Below, piece after piece: positions 37,746-50,410 of a stretch of 64,000 bases of DNA. The stretch lies in the NCBI GenBank assembly GCA_007644065.1, contig VJWN01000028.1, positions 310,001 to 374,000 of the forward strand, in the 5' to 3' direction. This stretch comes from Margaritispora aquatica (lineage: Eukaryota > Ascomycota > Leotiomycetes > Helotiales > Discinellaceae). How positions within the stretch are numbered: the first letter of the stretch is position 1; each line of letters starts with the position of its first letter. The notes beneath the pieces are model-generated. The model was not told where the DNA came from. It saw only the letters and a list, made by a program, of their open reading frames with translations, and searched no databases. The translations under genes were made by a program, and so were the position numbers.

Positions 37746-40700
37746 GATGTGGCTTTGTCTCTGCGCATGCCTTCACCTACCTATCCAAGCACGGCATGTA
37801 TCTCACGCTCTCTACGTGGTTGGTGCAGCAAGCACCATCTACACCTCACTCAGCACCTAGCAAGATGCTTGGCGCTCAGTGCTTGATCCTCACTCAATAC
37901 TCAGTGCTGCAAACGAAGGCGTCATCGTGATCTGATTCTGATTGATGTACCGTACCTACCTATACATGCTATGTTATGCTATGGTATTGTCTCTGCTTGC
38001 ATGCTACTATGATGGCATATTCCGTGAGAAAAAGCCGGGGAGGAAAAAAAATAAAGTGTGGAAGGGAGGGGCTCCTCTCTCAGCTTCAGCTTCGGCTTCA
38101 GCATGATCGTGATTGTGATCGCTCCACGGTGGAGAGTGATTGACTGACAAGAAAAGTGGTGGTGGTGGAGTGGACCGTGGACTGGACTGTGGAGTGGATT
38201 GCGGTGGGGTGGAGTGGAGTGGAGTAGAGTGTCTATTGTATCTGTTTTTTATTTTATTTTATGCCGGCGTCGCACCGAGGCTTTTCCGAAGTGTGGGAAA
38301 GGTTTAGTGAGTGACGGACTGGTGGCATTGAAGGAAGGACTGAGGGTTGAGTTCGGGATTGGGATTGGAGTGGATTGGATTGTGTGAGTGGGTGGGAGAG
38401 CTGTCAAGGTGCTTGATCATGCTGGATGTCACTGAATGGGGTTTGTGAGTTTTGAGTTTTGAGTTTGGGTCTATGCTTGAGTCTGACGTTGATTGAGGTG
38501 AGGTTAGGTTGAGATGAAGTGTAGCGGGGAGGTGGGCGGATGTGATTGCGATCTGGGGGCGTAAATGCGTAAGTGGCGGACAGGATACTGCTGAGACTGA
38601 TGACGACGAGGGAGTGGAGAGATGAGGTCGTGAGTTGAGGTGAGGTGAGGTAAGTGAGATGTCTAGGAGAAGGAATATGGAATATCGAATATGGAGTGTG
38701 GGGTTGAGTGACAGGAGGGAGTCTTGTGTGTCTTGAGTTTTGGGCTAGACTGGGCGAGACCTTGTGAGAGATAGGAGGGCGGTGATCTTCTTGCGCTTTG
38801 TGTGTTGCTTTTTTTTTTCCTCTTGGGGGGTTGTGAGCGTGGTCGTGGGCTTGGTTGGAGATATGGTTTGGTTGTTGTTGTGGGTGTGATGCAATGTGAC
38901 GTGATGTGGACGTGATCTAATCTCATGTGGTTGTGGTTGTGCTTTTCGAAAAGTCGGGGAGGAGCTAGATAGGAGGTGTCTTGGGGAGGGGAAGGCTTGG
39001 GAAGGTGAAGGTAGGGGAGGGGGAATGGGGACGAGGAAACCCAAGTGTCACAGTAGGGTAGGAAGCGCGGAATATCGCTACGATATTTTTATACTTGTAG
39101 CATGTTACTAACTCCGAGATGGATACCCAAGGTATATATGCATGTAATTCCTAGCTGCGGCTGCGGCTGCGATTGCGATTGCGAGTGTGGTTTTACTTGG
39201 TTGAGATAGCTCGTGGAGCGAGAACCGTTCAGAGACATGGACGGAACCCGGACGGAACGCGATGGAGAGATGGCAAGATGGAGAGTGCGCTGGTGCGTGG
39301 AGCTATGTAGTTAATGTGCGTATGTGAGTGAGTGAGTGTTTGGAATTTGAACTTGAACATGTGTGGCGAGCATGTGTGTATCTCACGCTTGCCTTGTTCT
39401 GTTTCTTGGAGAGATTTCGGGGGTGGTATGAGAATGAGGATAAGGATATGTAGAATCGTTTGTGTTGAAGTTGAAGTGAGGCAGAGTAAACTTAAAGGTA
39501 AAGCAGAGCTGAGCAGGAATGAATGAATGAATGAAATATCAGTCCCTAGGAGAGAGAGGAGAGAGCGGGAATGTGATGAATAGAATAGTATAAAAGTAAG
39601 CAAGTAAGGCGAGCTATGGGTGGGTGGGTAGGTAGGTGGATGGGAGTGCGTCTTGGTCACGGTTACAGTAGGGTAGGTAGCGATCGAGATGGAGATTTCC
39701 GCAGCAGGGAGGGGAAAATCGGTGTGGTATGAGAAAGTTCGCTGACTTCGCTGCGATCTTGCTTCCTCCAAGGCAGGGCACTTACATCTAGGTAGTTGGA
39801 AGTCTGTAGTTAAGCGAGGTAATGCTCGCTCGAGGATTTCTTGACACTGTAGCTGTGATTGTAACTGCAATTTCACTTCGGGTTAATTTAAATTTGGATT
39901 GAGATTCCGACTTTACGTATCAGGGGTTGAGTATAAAGTAGAATAAGTAAGTTGTAATTGGGTTTATATTTCACAGTAATCTTATATCACTTTCTCGAAG
40001 CAGGAGTGTAGGATAGCGTCTACCGAGATGCTTGTTGAGCAACAACTGACCCATGGGCGGATAGACAGCTTTGGCTTAAGAAGTTCGAGTGGAGTCAAGG
40101 TATTTCGGACATATCTGTTCCATGGCAGATTTCTTCACGGTTGAGAGAGGTGGAGGCTTGATAGGTAAGTACGAGTGGTGTGATAATCGAAAATGAAGGA
40201 GAAGGCGAAGGCGCTGAAGTGCGTTGGGAAAGATAGAACTAGATGGAGTTTGCAATGGTGAGGTTGGAGCTATGAGGGAGGTATGACGCGGTGTTTTGAA
40301 GTTTAAGGTTTATGTTGGTGTTATTGTCGTGCCTTGGTAACTACTAAATTGACTTTGGTATTTATCGTTCCTCGTGCTTTGTGTGCTTTATGATTATGGG
40401 AAACACGAGGAGTACTACGAAATAGGTAGACAATTGTGAAATAACAAAGCAAGCAACGGGAAGCTGTTCTATCTATCTCCACAACACAATTTAGTCTTTG
40501 TCTCTGACTGAGAGTTGGCTTTATCTCTGCGAGAGTTCTTTTGATAGAGTAAGGTGTCGTGCTGTTGTAAGAGAGTTGGATTATGGAGCAGAAAGAAACG
40601 GAAAATCATAAGCGATATGTGCTCAGGGTAATGTAATCTTGCTAGGAGAAGTGGAGATGTGAGAAAATAGATATCCCACTGACTCTATAGACAGAAAACC

Positions 40701-41038
40701 TAAGTTATAGTCTTGAGCTATTGTTCAATGCACTCCATTCTTGTCCTTTCCAGCTCATTCACAGGCTTTGCTACTTGTGTTTTCTTGAATTCACAACAAC
40801 TGTATCTTTAGATTTATGATTCCTTTTAATTTATACAACGCAGTTATCCTCCTAGTCATGCTCAAGAAGAGAGCTCATACTCCGTTTCCCAATAATACTC
40901 TCCGAATGTATAAAGCTCGTGGGGAGGCTCTCCATGAAATGGCTTTCGTCAAACACTTCACAAATCCCTATTGTATCCTCGAAAGACTTCCAATCGCCAG
41001 GAGAACCCTCAATTGGTTAACTAAACATATACTCCAAC

Positions 41039-41686
41039 ATGCGCAGCCACTTTCTCGTTATCGTCGTATCAATGTCGAGCATTCTCGCGCTTCCTTGTAA
41101 CGCCATCCCAGTGTCTGGTGCCAACACTTACAACATTATATCTTCCATTGAAAGCGAAAAGCCGGCTTCCCACAACCCAAGCTTCACATTGCCACTCGAA
41201 AACGAGCCAATCACCAGTCTCAAGCCAAAAACCTACTTCTCACCACGCACACTACTAGAGCAACGCTCTCCAAGCCCCAACATTCAAGCCATTGCCGCCC
41301 AAGCCCCCGTTTCGAACCCTTACTGCACACCACACCGGCATAGCCCATGGATCTGCACCTTCGCCGTTCTTAACACACCCCTTTCCGCCCAGATTTTTGC
41401 CTACGACCACTTATGCACGCCGCTGCCGCTCTCTCGGTCTTCGATCCCCTACTCCACCTCTATGACCAAAGTCACCCTCGCGCTTCACAGCAGCATCGTC
41501 ACGAATGAGCTGTTTGATATGGGCGTGGTGGATAGGCAAACGCCGTTTTACTTCTGGACTAAGGGCGTCAAGGCATCGTGGGAGAAGGGAAAATGGGAGG
41601 GTTGTCGGAATGGTGGGATCAGTGGTGGGAGGGGAGCTGGGTTTGATTTGGTTTGTCAGAGGGAGTTTCAGTGTAGACAGAAGTGA
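41039..41686 (+). CDS. Small secreted cysteine-containing protein, unknown function
   Basis: A single-exon frame of 215 aa. Residues 1-22 (MRSHFLVIVVSMSSILALPCNA) form a plausible signal peptide with a hydrophobic core and an Ala-x-Ala-like cleavage region. The mature part is Pro/Ser-rich up to about residue 95. A more ordered domain then follows with Cys residues in NPYCTPH, PWICTF, HLCTP, EGCRNGG, LVCQ and QCRQK, an even number fitting disulfides. I recognise no family. It is small and secreted and is flanked by non-coding DNA on the left and a P450 about 2.3 kb to the right. An effector-like role could be imagined but nothing shows it. Confidence 0.6.
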   Translation: MRSHFLVIVVSMSSILALPCNAIPVSGANTYNIISSIESEKPASHNPSFTLPLENEPITSLKPKTYFSPRTLLEQRSPSPNIQAIAAQAPVSNPYCTPHRHSPWICTFAVLNTPLSAQIFAYDHLCTPLPLSRSSIPYSTSMTKVTLALHSSIVTNELFDMGVVDRQTPFYFWTKGVKASWEKGKWEGCRNGGISGGRGAGFDLVCQREFQCRQK

Positions 41687-44032
41687 GGTTGACTTGAGAG
41701 CTATACTGGCGTAGGTGGTATTGAGAGGGTGGGTTGTAGGATAATAGGGTTGAGTGTAGAGTGGTATTTGTGCTTTGTAGTGTTGTAGTTAGTTGTATGT
41801 CAAAAATTATGAACATGGTTCGAAATGCGGTGTGCAAATCAATTACACTGGCTCAAATTTCTAGAGAGTAGAAGTTTGAACCAAACTTGAATCCGACAAT
41901 AATCACTCCTAATTACCAAAAGCCATATGAGAAACGCAATAAAATCTTGTGAAAGTATAAAGGATGTAAAGTAATAAACTGATATTCCGAAACGGCTTGA
42001 ATCCAAAAGTGATCTAAGATTCGTCCATAATGAATGTCCTATCTTCAACAGTCGGTATTTTGCTTACGTGTCTCCAACATCGAAGTCTCATTTCAAGCAG
42101 TGAGCTTATTTTTTCTGATTACATATTTGTTGAGAATATTTTTGGCATATAGAACAAGCAATGGCATGCTCGGTACCTTTTGGCTTAGAGAAACTTGTGA
42201 AGGGTAAAATGCGCAGGAATTATTTTCCCATCTTAGAGGACGCACCCAAACTCCATCTCATGGCTCTCCTAAGTTGAAAATAATCAGACTTATCTTGCCA
42301 AATACAGTTGATACATACATCTCTGGTGTCATTGAAGTCAAAGTTGATGGTTAAATTTTCGGAATTACCGAAAATGGTTTGGTTGCACATCATTTGAGGG
42401 ATGAAAAGCTTTGGAACATCGAGCACAGGTATATATGAATGGCTTTTAGAAGCAGGGAATTCTATGGGATACGCACAGTTAGAATACATGCTAAACTAGC
42501 ATATTAACGAAAGGGTATGGCTAGGTAGCATTGTTGCTTTCACTTAAGATATGAGGCTAGCATTTTTAAATCAATTTGTGATAGACAGAGAATCTAGTAA
42601 CGCGTGAGCTACCAATGGAAGAATTATTGTACAAGGATAGACGTACAAAAGTCTTGAGGGTTATCAATGCTGATGTAAATATATCTTCTGCTGTGTTAGT
42701 CGTTGAGATATTATGCTATAAGAGCGAGTATGCGCATTACAACGAGGTAATCCAAGCATAAGAGAGGAAGAAGACTGACATAGAAAGATCTCCATAGCCA
42801 TACTCATAGAACCTTACACCTCAACTCCGGTTGAGAAGCTTTCCTGGACGAAGTCATCTTCCGAAACCTTCAAGACGAGAAGGAATTCTTTTGCTCGTTG
42901 TTAGTCACTTAAGTTGGCTTAGATCTAGATCGTAGACGTGCTAATGCATGAAACTTCAGCCTTGTACCTCTGTCAATGATACTGCAGTTAGGAATAGAGC
43001 TCCGCGACGCCGATTGCCTTGCCTTGCCGATGATATGATCCCAGAAGTAAATGACAATTGTTATAATCTTCTCATCGTCTCATTTATCTATGGCCCAGCG
43101 GGAGTTTCTATATTTTAAGCATCACCTTGAAGTGTTGCATCAAGCAATAAAGTGAAGAGCTTGTAAGTGTTAAGGATGTATCAAGAAGCGATTGGACTTG
43201 GTAATTTTGGAGTATTTTTCGAAAATATATCTATCTTATCCACTACTAGTAGGTTATAGTACAATTTCTGTTGCTTTTAGCAACGCTGTAAAAATTTGCT
43301 GTTGGCCAACACGTGCAAGTGGCACTATATGATCCTGTATCCGGTGCAGTTCTTTTGGTTCGTCGTCTTTTTGGAAGGATAAGCTGACTCAACGACGTCA
43401 AAAAACAAGACCCGCACTCCAGCACATACGAATAACCTCGAGATGAACCGTATCTGTTCACGGAACGTCTCTCATCCTTATTGCTGGAATAGATCCCCCA
43501 ACTGCCAGTTATCCATGTTTCCGGCTATAGAATTTCCAAGGAACTTATTCTCGTGATGCTACAGGTAGCCATATCTCCAACACCAACGATCAATAACATC
43601 AGCCTACTAAATAATCAATGCCCACTTTTCTGATCCAAGGCAGCGGTAAGTTACGTCCTTCTCCATATTCCCTTAAAGTAAACCAATTGAAGCGTCCTCG
43701 ATACAAACGAGAGCAATGCTCTTATTGGCTAGTCGAATGTACCCCTGCACTGAAGATCTCGGCTCGGACTAGGTAAGTAAGCAGTAAGGTACCTTAAGTA
43801 AGGGACTACTACAAGGTGAGTAAGGGCGAGCTGAGAACATTTCTTATCCTCAATTGTTCTGTTTTGACTGAATCTCGACTCAGTAGATCGGGTCTTGCTA
43901 GCATTTTGACCATCCAGTTTTCTAAATTTTCGGGTCCGTTATCTTCTGCCGACTCACGCTCTCCGGCCTTGGATCCTCGCTAGCTGACCGAATTCCCTTG
44001 GAGTACATTCTCAATCTCTGATCACGAAGAAA
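41687..44032. other. Intergenic region
   Basis: AT-rich sequence between the secreted-protein gene and the P450. One 89-codon minus-strand frame at 42220-42489 has no domain or signal peptide and was not accepted. The right end should hold the P450 promoter. Confidence 0.45.
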
Positions 44033-45763
44033 ATGCCATATGCTGCGATGTCTCCGTATTTTGAAGGTTATGGGCCTTCAATTCTCATGGCTGTTGCAGC
44101 TGTGCTCCTATTATGTTGGCAAAAGCTATCAATTCGACTAGACCCTGCAGAGCCACCATTGCTCAAGCCTACTGTTCCTTATATTGGCCACATTATTGGA
44201 ATATTCCAACATGCAGCCGGATACTTCGATATATTGAAGTACGGCGTAGATTGTTGATAGTTAGCTAGCTTTGCTAATATCTCGTAGTGCTAAGAAACCC
44301 GTCCCTATTGCGACTCTGCCTATGATCAATCAGAAACTATACTTGATCAACTCGCCCGCTCTAATTCAGAGTGCGTATAAGTCCAAAGCACTTTCTTTCG
44401 AGCCATTCATGGTGGAATTTGCCCAGACACTTTTCGGTTTGGACGCAAGTTCAATGATTCCAATTAAGGACCAAGGAGACGAAACCCGTGCTTCATTTCT
44501 GGATACTTTCATTCGTGAGCTGCATGGTTCTATGATCGGTAAGCATCTACACAAGATGAATGCTGATACTTTGAACTGGCTGGCACCCACCTTCAACGAG
44601 CTTGGGAAGACTTTTGAGACCGAAAGTTTGTGGTTGTGGCTGAGAGATGTGATGACCATGGCAACGTGTAATGGTCTTCTTGGATCTCACAACCCAATGA
44701 GAAAGGATCCGAGTCTGATCGAAGATTTATGGTTAGCTTAGCGGATTAGACTGAGTTTTTGGCATGAGCTTTACTAATTTCTGTTAGGATTTTCGAGAGT
44801 GGAATAATGAACTTCATTATCAACATTCCGGAGTTCATTGCGCCTAAATCGTATAGAGCTCGTCGTAATATACAGACCGCTTTGATCAGATACTATGCAG
44901 CAGAGCATGTAAGTCCTGACCCGATAGTTGCTCCAACAATGAGTTAAACATTACTGCAGGACCACGACGAAGATGTCGCGCAGATAACAAAAGCCCGTGC
45001 AAATGTTTATAGAAAACACAAGATACCGGCTACTGATATTGGCAAATTTGAGATCGGTTTACTTCAAGTTGCAACAGCCAACGCTATCCCAACAATCTTT
45101 TGGCTCGTTTGTTTTCTTTACTCCAATCCTGAAACGCTAGCAGTCATTAGAGAAGAGCTTCTTACTGTGATAACCACCTCGGCAGCATTAACCACTGATG
45201 GCAGAAGAGAAATCACAATCGACATTACCAAATTTGACACCTACGCCCCAGTCTTCGTCTCCTCCTACCGCGAGACAATTCGTCTCGCAGACTCCCATAT
45301 TGGAAATCGTCGTGTCATGGCCGACACCACGATTACCGATGGCAAAAGGAGTTACTTGCTCCGCAAGGGCGTGGATGTGCAATGGGCTTCTGGAGTCCAG
45401 CAGACTTCCCATGAGATATGGGGCCCTGATGTTGAGTCATTTAGCTCTACGCGATTCTTAAAGTCGGAGAATATCAGTGACCAGGAAAAGGAGCAGAAAA
45501 GAGCGTATATGCCATTCGGAGGTGGGAAGCATCTGTGTCCTGGCAGAAACTTTGCTTTTGCAGAGATTCTGGGAACGGTGGCCCTTATGGTATTAGGATT
45601 TGATGTTGAGGCTGTAGATGGCGGAAGGATTGTTGTTCCGCAACTTGGAAGAGCGAACTTAGGCGAGGGAATTGCCAAGCCAAGAGGGAAAGGATCGAAG
45701 ATGGGCGCCAAGTTGACAAGACGAGAGGGTTGGGAGGATGTCGTCTGGAAATTTGCTTGTTAG
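44033..45763 (+). CDS. Cytochrome P450 monooxygenase (microsomal, CYP7/CYP8-like fungal type)
   Basis: Four exons: 44033-44238, 44288-44731, 44788-44908 and 44960-45763. All phases agree, giving 524 aa, normal for a P450. The introns are 49, 56 and 51 bp. Residues about 14-31 (PSILMAVAAVLLLCW) form the N-terminal membrane anchor, followed by a Pro-rich hinge (EPPLLKPTVPYIGH). The K-helix ExxR is ETIR, residues 362-365. The heme-binding loop FGGGKHLCPGR contains the thiolate Cys450. The I-helix region (GLLQVATANAIPTIFW) has Ala-Asn in place of the usual acidic-Thr pair, as in CYP7/CYP8-like enzymes. Those act on sterols or oxygenated lipids, so a sterol-like substrate is possible but unproven. 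No polyketide synthase, terpene cyclase or peptide synthetase is adjacent, so cluster membership is not indicated. Confidence 0.9.
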
Positions 45764-46985
45764 GATAGTGTGCTAAGACACAAATATGGTAGATCATCTT
45801 GACGATACGCCCTCGCTCCGTGTATCAAACATGGCCTCATAGCTTGAACGAAGTACAAACTCTGAAGCACTTCGAATCCCTTCTTGTCATCTCAGTCATA
45901 CGCAATAAGCTTAGTGATATAGTGTCAATTAGCTGATATGGTCTAATTTGGCCGACCTTGCCGAAGTTGTCCATTTCTTACAGACACAGGTGTCGGTCGA
46001 AGTTCTTGATTCTTCAATGCTTTGAGAACATTAGTGAACATCCTTAGTACCGCAACTGGACGCATTAACGTTGTGAATTTGCTTGGTATTTTTTTCTTGA
46101 CTTGGTGTTAGAAACAGACTAATCGATCAGCCACTGTACAACTCGTACTTGAGTCTGCAAACAATTCCGTGGCCTAACTTGCTGGGATCTGACACTGATC
46201 TATTACGGCCTTTGCATTTCTTGATGGTCTAAAGGAACAGAGAAATAGATAGGTAGTATGGTTTCCCTGATTGATGCCTACTCCATTAGATATATGAAGA
46301 GGGTATTAAATCACACGGCATTGCTACCTTGGGACGCGATTTTGGTTCTGGTGCCAATACCAAAAAAAACCCCTCACTATTTAAAAAACAGATAAGTTAA
46401 ACGGAAACTTCTAGAATGCTCATCTTTCTGCATTTGGATGAGGTGGTTGGCTTGGCAGTACTCTGTCTTAACTGTACATGTGCTAACTGACGACAGCTTT
46501 ACGCCTACAACCATTTTCATAATCTTTGCGCCTGTTGAGACCTAAAGACGAAGTCAATTAAGCAGAGCATACAAACACATAAAGATCAAGGCTAAACTTA
46601 ATGAAGCTCCAGCACAAGGCAAAGTAAATTGTTTGCCGAACTCTACAATGATCACGAACTAGGTGTAACAAAACAGCTTATGATATCTCATATCCTCGTT
46701 GACCAGCTGCAACTTGCAAGTCTGACGTCTGGTTTCCTAAATCCGTTGGGATGTATTTGGTAGAGAGTGCAAGGTAGTTGAAGCATGGAAGGTTTGTCGC
46801 GTTCCACTGATGTCGCGTCAATGTTCCTCGAGAAAAAAAGTTCTTGGCGTGGCGTAGGACTTCATTATCACCAGCAATCCTCAATTGTAAGGCATCGACA
46901 GTTTTGCTTGATCAACGTCTGCCACAGTCAAACACATTTCCAACACATGTTGGATATGTAAACCTGATATCTATCTGCCAGCCAG
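45764..46985. other. Intergenic region upstream of the helicase
   Basis: No supported gene. A GTAAGG site near 46886 and a CAG just before 46986 would allow a 5' non-coding or short coding exon of the helicase, but no reading frame makes it compelling. Confidence 0.4.
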
Positions 46986-49900
46986 ATGAATTGGCAGCAT
47001 GTCGCAAGGAGAAATGGGCAGACCTTAACACGAGGCACAGTAAATGAAGTCAACTCCTTTCCTGTTGATCTACTAACTCAACGTCAGCGCCTATCCCAAG
47101 TCTCTTTGAAAGGTTTCTGCACAGGAATACAACACCGGTTACAACCGCCGGTAGACAGATGGCAACGTGCCCAGTCTCTCATTAAAACCTCGAGTGTTCG
47201 AAGAGCCTCTGTGCAGGAAACGCAAACGCCTCAATTATGGGCAGGTGCCGTTAGAAGATCCCATGGAGGTCGGAGTAAAGATGCACCAGAGCCAAGTCGT
47301 CCTAAACATGTCGAATTGGTTCTTTCCCCAGAGCTTCTCTCTACCATGACAACTGCTGCCGATGCAGTCTTGCGACAGCCTATTTTACAGTCAAACTCGG
47401 AAGTGAACAATAGAATTATAGGGGGCAAAGAATTTCAAGCAAGGCAGAACAGCAGTGGGACACCATTACATCGCTGTGCGTTACTGAAGGAACGTTTTCA
47501 GTACAATCAAACAAATCGGCGGATGGAGAATATTAGGACCGTCAGAGAAAGCCTGCCAATGAATCAATACCGCAAGGATGTTCTCAAGCTGGTTAATCAA
47601 AACTTATTTAGCATTATAGTAGGGGCTACAGGCAGTGGCAAGAGCACTCAAGTTCCTCAGATCATTTTTGAGGATGCAATTGAGCGTTCTGTAGGATCAA
47701 CTATCAATATTGTGTGCTCTCAGCCTCGCCGAATGGCGGCTACATCAATCGCTCAGCGTGTGGCGGCAGAGCGGAACGAGCAGCTTGGAGATGCTGTTGG
47801 GTATTATGTGAGGTTTGACCACAAGCTGGCAGAGTCAAGCGGTGTCATTAACTATTGTACCATTGGGGCCATGCTGCAGAAGTTAAATAAAGACCCTAAT
47901 TATCTGGATGATCTCTCTCATATCATCCTCGACGAAGTGCACGAAAGATCAGCTGAGATTGACGTGGCAATGGCTGTGCTCAAAACGCATATAGAACAGA
48001 GACTCCGGAATGGGCACCATGTTCCTCGCGTTGTTGTCAGTAAGTAAATATGCTTTGCTTTCTTAGTGGAAGTTAGTGTCATTTTTGGGCAACATTAGGC
48101 ATCTTGCAGGGACTTGCAATGATCAGAAGATACATGAGATTAAAAATGTACTTGGCCTGCCGAGGATATTAGCAAGAGCAAGACACGCCCTCTTTACACA
48201 AGAATGAATAGAGATGTTGATGATGCTGATTATTTTATAGTGAGTGCAACCATGGATGAACCATTATTCAGAAATTACTTCGGACAGATCAATGCTAGTG
48301 GACAGAAGATACCATGTCCGATACTTCGAGTGCCAGGCCGTACATTTCCTGTTACAAAGGTGTTTCTTGATGACCTGCTATCTCAACTTAAGCTTAATTT
48401 TACTCCAAAGGAGCTTAGAGGTCTGACTGAAGACAAAATCAGTGGAGAATTTGTGATCCGCGAACGAGCATTCAAAGTAACAAATACTCCATCTGATGCG
48501 AGTGTTGACACACCTATACCTACCGCTCTTATTGCAGCAACTGTCGCCCACATTGTCAAGTCCAGTACAACCAATGGGGCAATCTTGGTGTTTTTGCCCG
48601 GTTGGCGGGAGATAATGGGTGTTAAACATGCCCTGGAGGAGTATCCTCTGGAAGTTGATTTCAATCAACAGTCCAAATTCAAAATTTACACAGTTCATTC
48701 GGAATTTCTTGAATCGCAGGCAGATCTTTTCAGCCTGGAAGCAAAAGGTGTTCGAAAGATTATTTTAGCTACCAACATTGCAGAGACCTCAATCACCATA
48801 CCAGAGGTTGAGTATGTTGTTGACTGTGGCAAGCATCGACAAGACTCGTACGATCAAGAAAACGGGACATCTGGTAAGCTCTCGACACGAAGAGAATTCT
48901 ATACTCCTTCCCACATTCATTGCCCTTCACACAGTGAACATACTCCGCCCTTACTGACTGGTACTATCTAGAGCTCAAATCTAAATGGATCAGCAAATCA
49001 AGTTCAGATCAGCGCGCAGGAAGAGCCGGGAGAGTACAAAGTGGTAAATATTTTGCAGTATTCTCCGAAAAGCGTTACCACGCACTCGGTCAAGCAACTC
49101 CTGCCATTCTTCGGACAGACTTACAGGGAATTTGCCTCAATGCGAAGTTCTGGATGCCCGAAATTTCAATCAAGGACTTCCTCTCTAGACTAATCGCGCC
49201 GCCTAATCCAGATACTGTAGACACTGCTATAGAATCACTTCGTGACATCGATGCTTTGAACAACAACGACGAAATTACACCTTTAGGTGCCGTCCTTTCG
49301 GCACTGCCAATCCACCCATATATTGGCAGAATGCTCATTCTTGGCATAGTATTTCGATGTTTAGATCCTATGCTCATGATTGCCGCATCAACTAGCACAA
49401 ACAAGCTTTTTGTCCGTCCACTTGGTCAAGAAACTGAGGCAAACGCTGCGCATCGTGCTTTTGATAAGGGTTACAATAGCGATCATATTCGGCTTGTAAT
49501 GGCATTCCGTGCGGCCAGAGATCAGAAATTTTTCAGTAGGTGGGATTATGAGGAGTTCATGAGGAAGAATTTCCTAAGCTCGAGGTCTTTTGACGCCATA
49601 CAGCGCATTATGATGCAGATAACTCGCATCCTTGAAAATACAGGTCTTGTACCATCAAGCATAGCTAAAAGAGACGTCAATTTGAATGAAAACTCGGGGA
49701 ACTTTGCCCTCATCCGAGCGCTCTCAATCGCAACGCATCGTGGAAATATAGCTCGACTACTAGATCCTAACGACAAAGAGGGATTCTTCCAAACGAAGGG
49801 AAAGCGAGCTCTAGCATTGAGAAGCTCCGCAAACAACCCGTTTAGGAGGGCAGACAAGGAGCTGGGCACCCTAGATTTTCCCCACGATGCCATTCTATCA

Positions 49901-50410
49901 TACGCAGATATGGGAAGAACGGACGAGGGGGATTACACACTAAGAGACACGACTCTAGTGTCCCCTGTTGCTGCGGCTTTATTTGCATCTGAACTCCAGA
50001 TTAACAATAAAGGAACCATTCTTACACTCAACAAGTGGCTTAAGTTGAAGATCCAGTGGAGCCCGGAATTGCCAGCTGAAGAAGATGTCAGCACCATCAT
50101 TCTATTGTTCAGGGAAGCTTGGGATCAAATCCTTCAATCTGCATTTTCAAGGCTTTTGCATGGTCAAAACCCTCTCCAGGGTGCACATCAGCAGGCTTTC
50201 GTCGATGCACTGGTGAAAGTTGTCTCGCGAGATCTGGGAGACGAGGACATGCGCCGCATTTTGTATGGTCTTGAGGTAGACGAGAAAAGGGAAGCCAAGA
50301 AGGCAGAGAAGAAACGAAAAAATGATTTACGATTAGCCGCTGAAGCAGCACGGATAGTTCGCTTGAAGGGCCATGTGGAAAAAGCTTACAGTACAGCTGA
50401 GATATCTTAG
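46986..50410 (+). CDS. DExH-box ATP-dependent RNA helicase (DHX/DEAH family)
   Basis: Three exons: 46986-48039, 48241-48873 and 48972-50410. They give 1041 aa from the first ATG after an in-frame stop. Motif I is GATGSGKST, motif II is DEVH, and motif III is SAT, created exactly by removing the 201-bp first intron (VVVM-SATMDE). Motif V is TNIAETSITIP, and motif VI QRAGRAGRV comes just after the second intron. An HA2 winged-helix/ratchet part follows (ALNNNDEITPLGAVLSALP), then an OB-fold-type C-terminus and a Lys/Arg-rich tail. The N-terminal 190 residues are basic and variable, without a double-stranded-RNA-binding domain I can see; they could include a mitochondrial or nuclear targeting signal. 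The role is probably RNA or RNP remodelling; the exact orthologue is uncertain. It converges on Sec5, with about 1 kb between stops. Confidence 0.9.

Larger units (their letters stand above)
24996..41038. other. Repeat-rich gene desert, upstream side of creA
   Basis: About 16 kb with no supported gene. It presumably starts with the creA promoter and leader. Simple repeats of unit length 1, 2, 3, 4, 6 and 8 are dense, and composition drifts between GT-rich and CT-rich blocks of several hundred bases. A CT-rich stretch at 27650-28000 resembles a fungal plus-strand promoter or leader, but no coding frame follows it. A non-coding transcript is possible. Confidence 0.5.

Noticed and set aside
42220..42489. 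89-codon minus-strand frame with several Cys and Asn
   Set aside because: No domain, no signal peptide, and no splice-compatible extension.
46821..46985. Possible 5' coding exon of the helicase ending at a GTAAGG donor
   Set aside because: The joined peptides have no family support, and the ATG at 46986 follows an in-frame stop and suffices.
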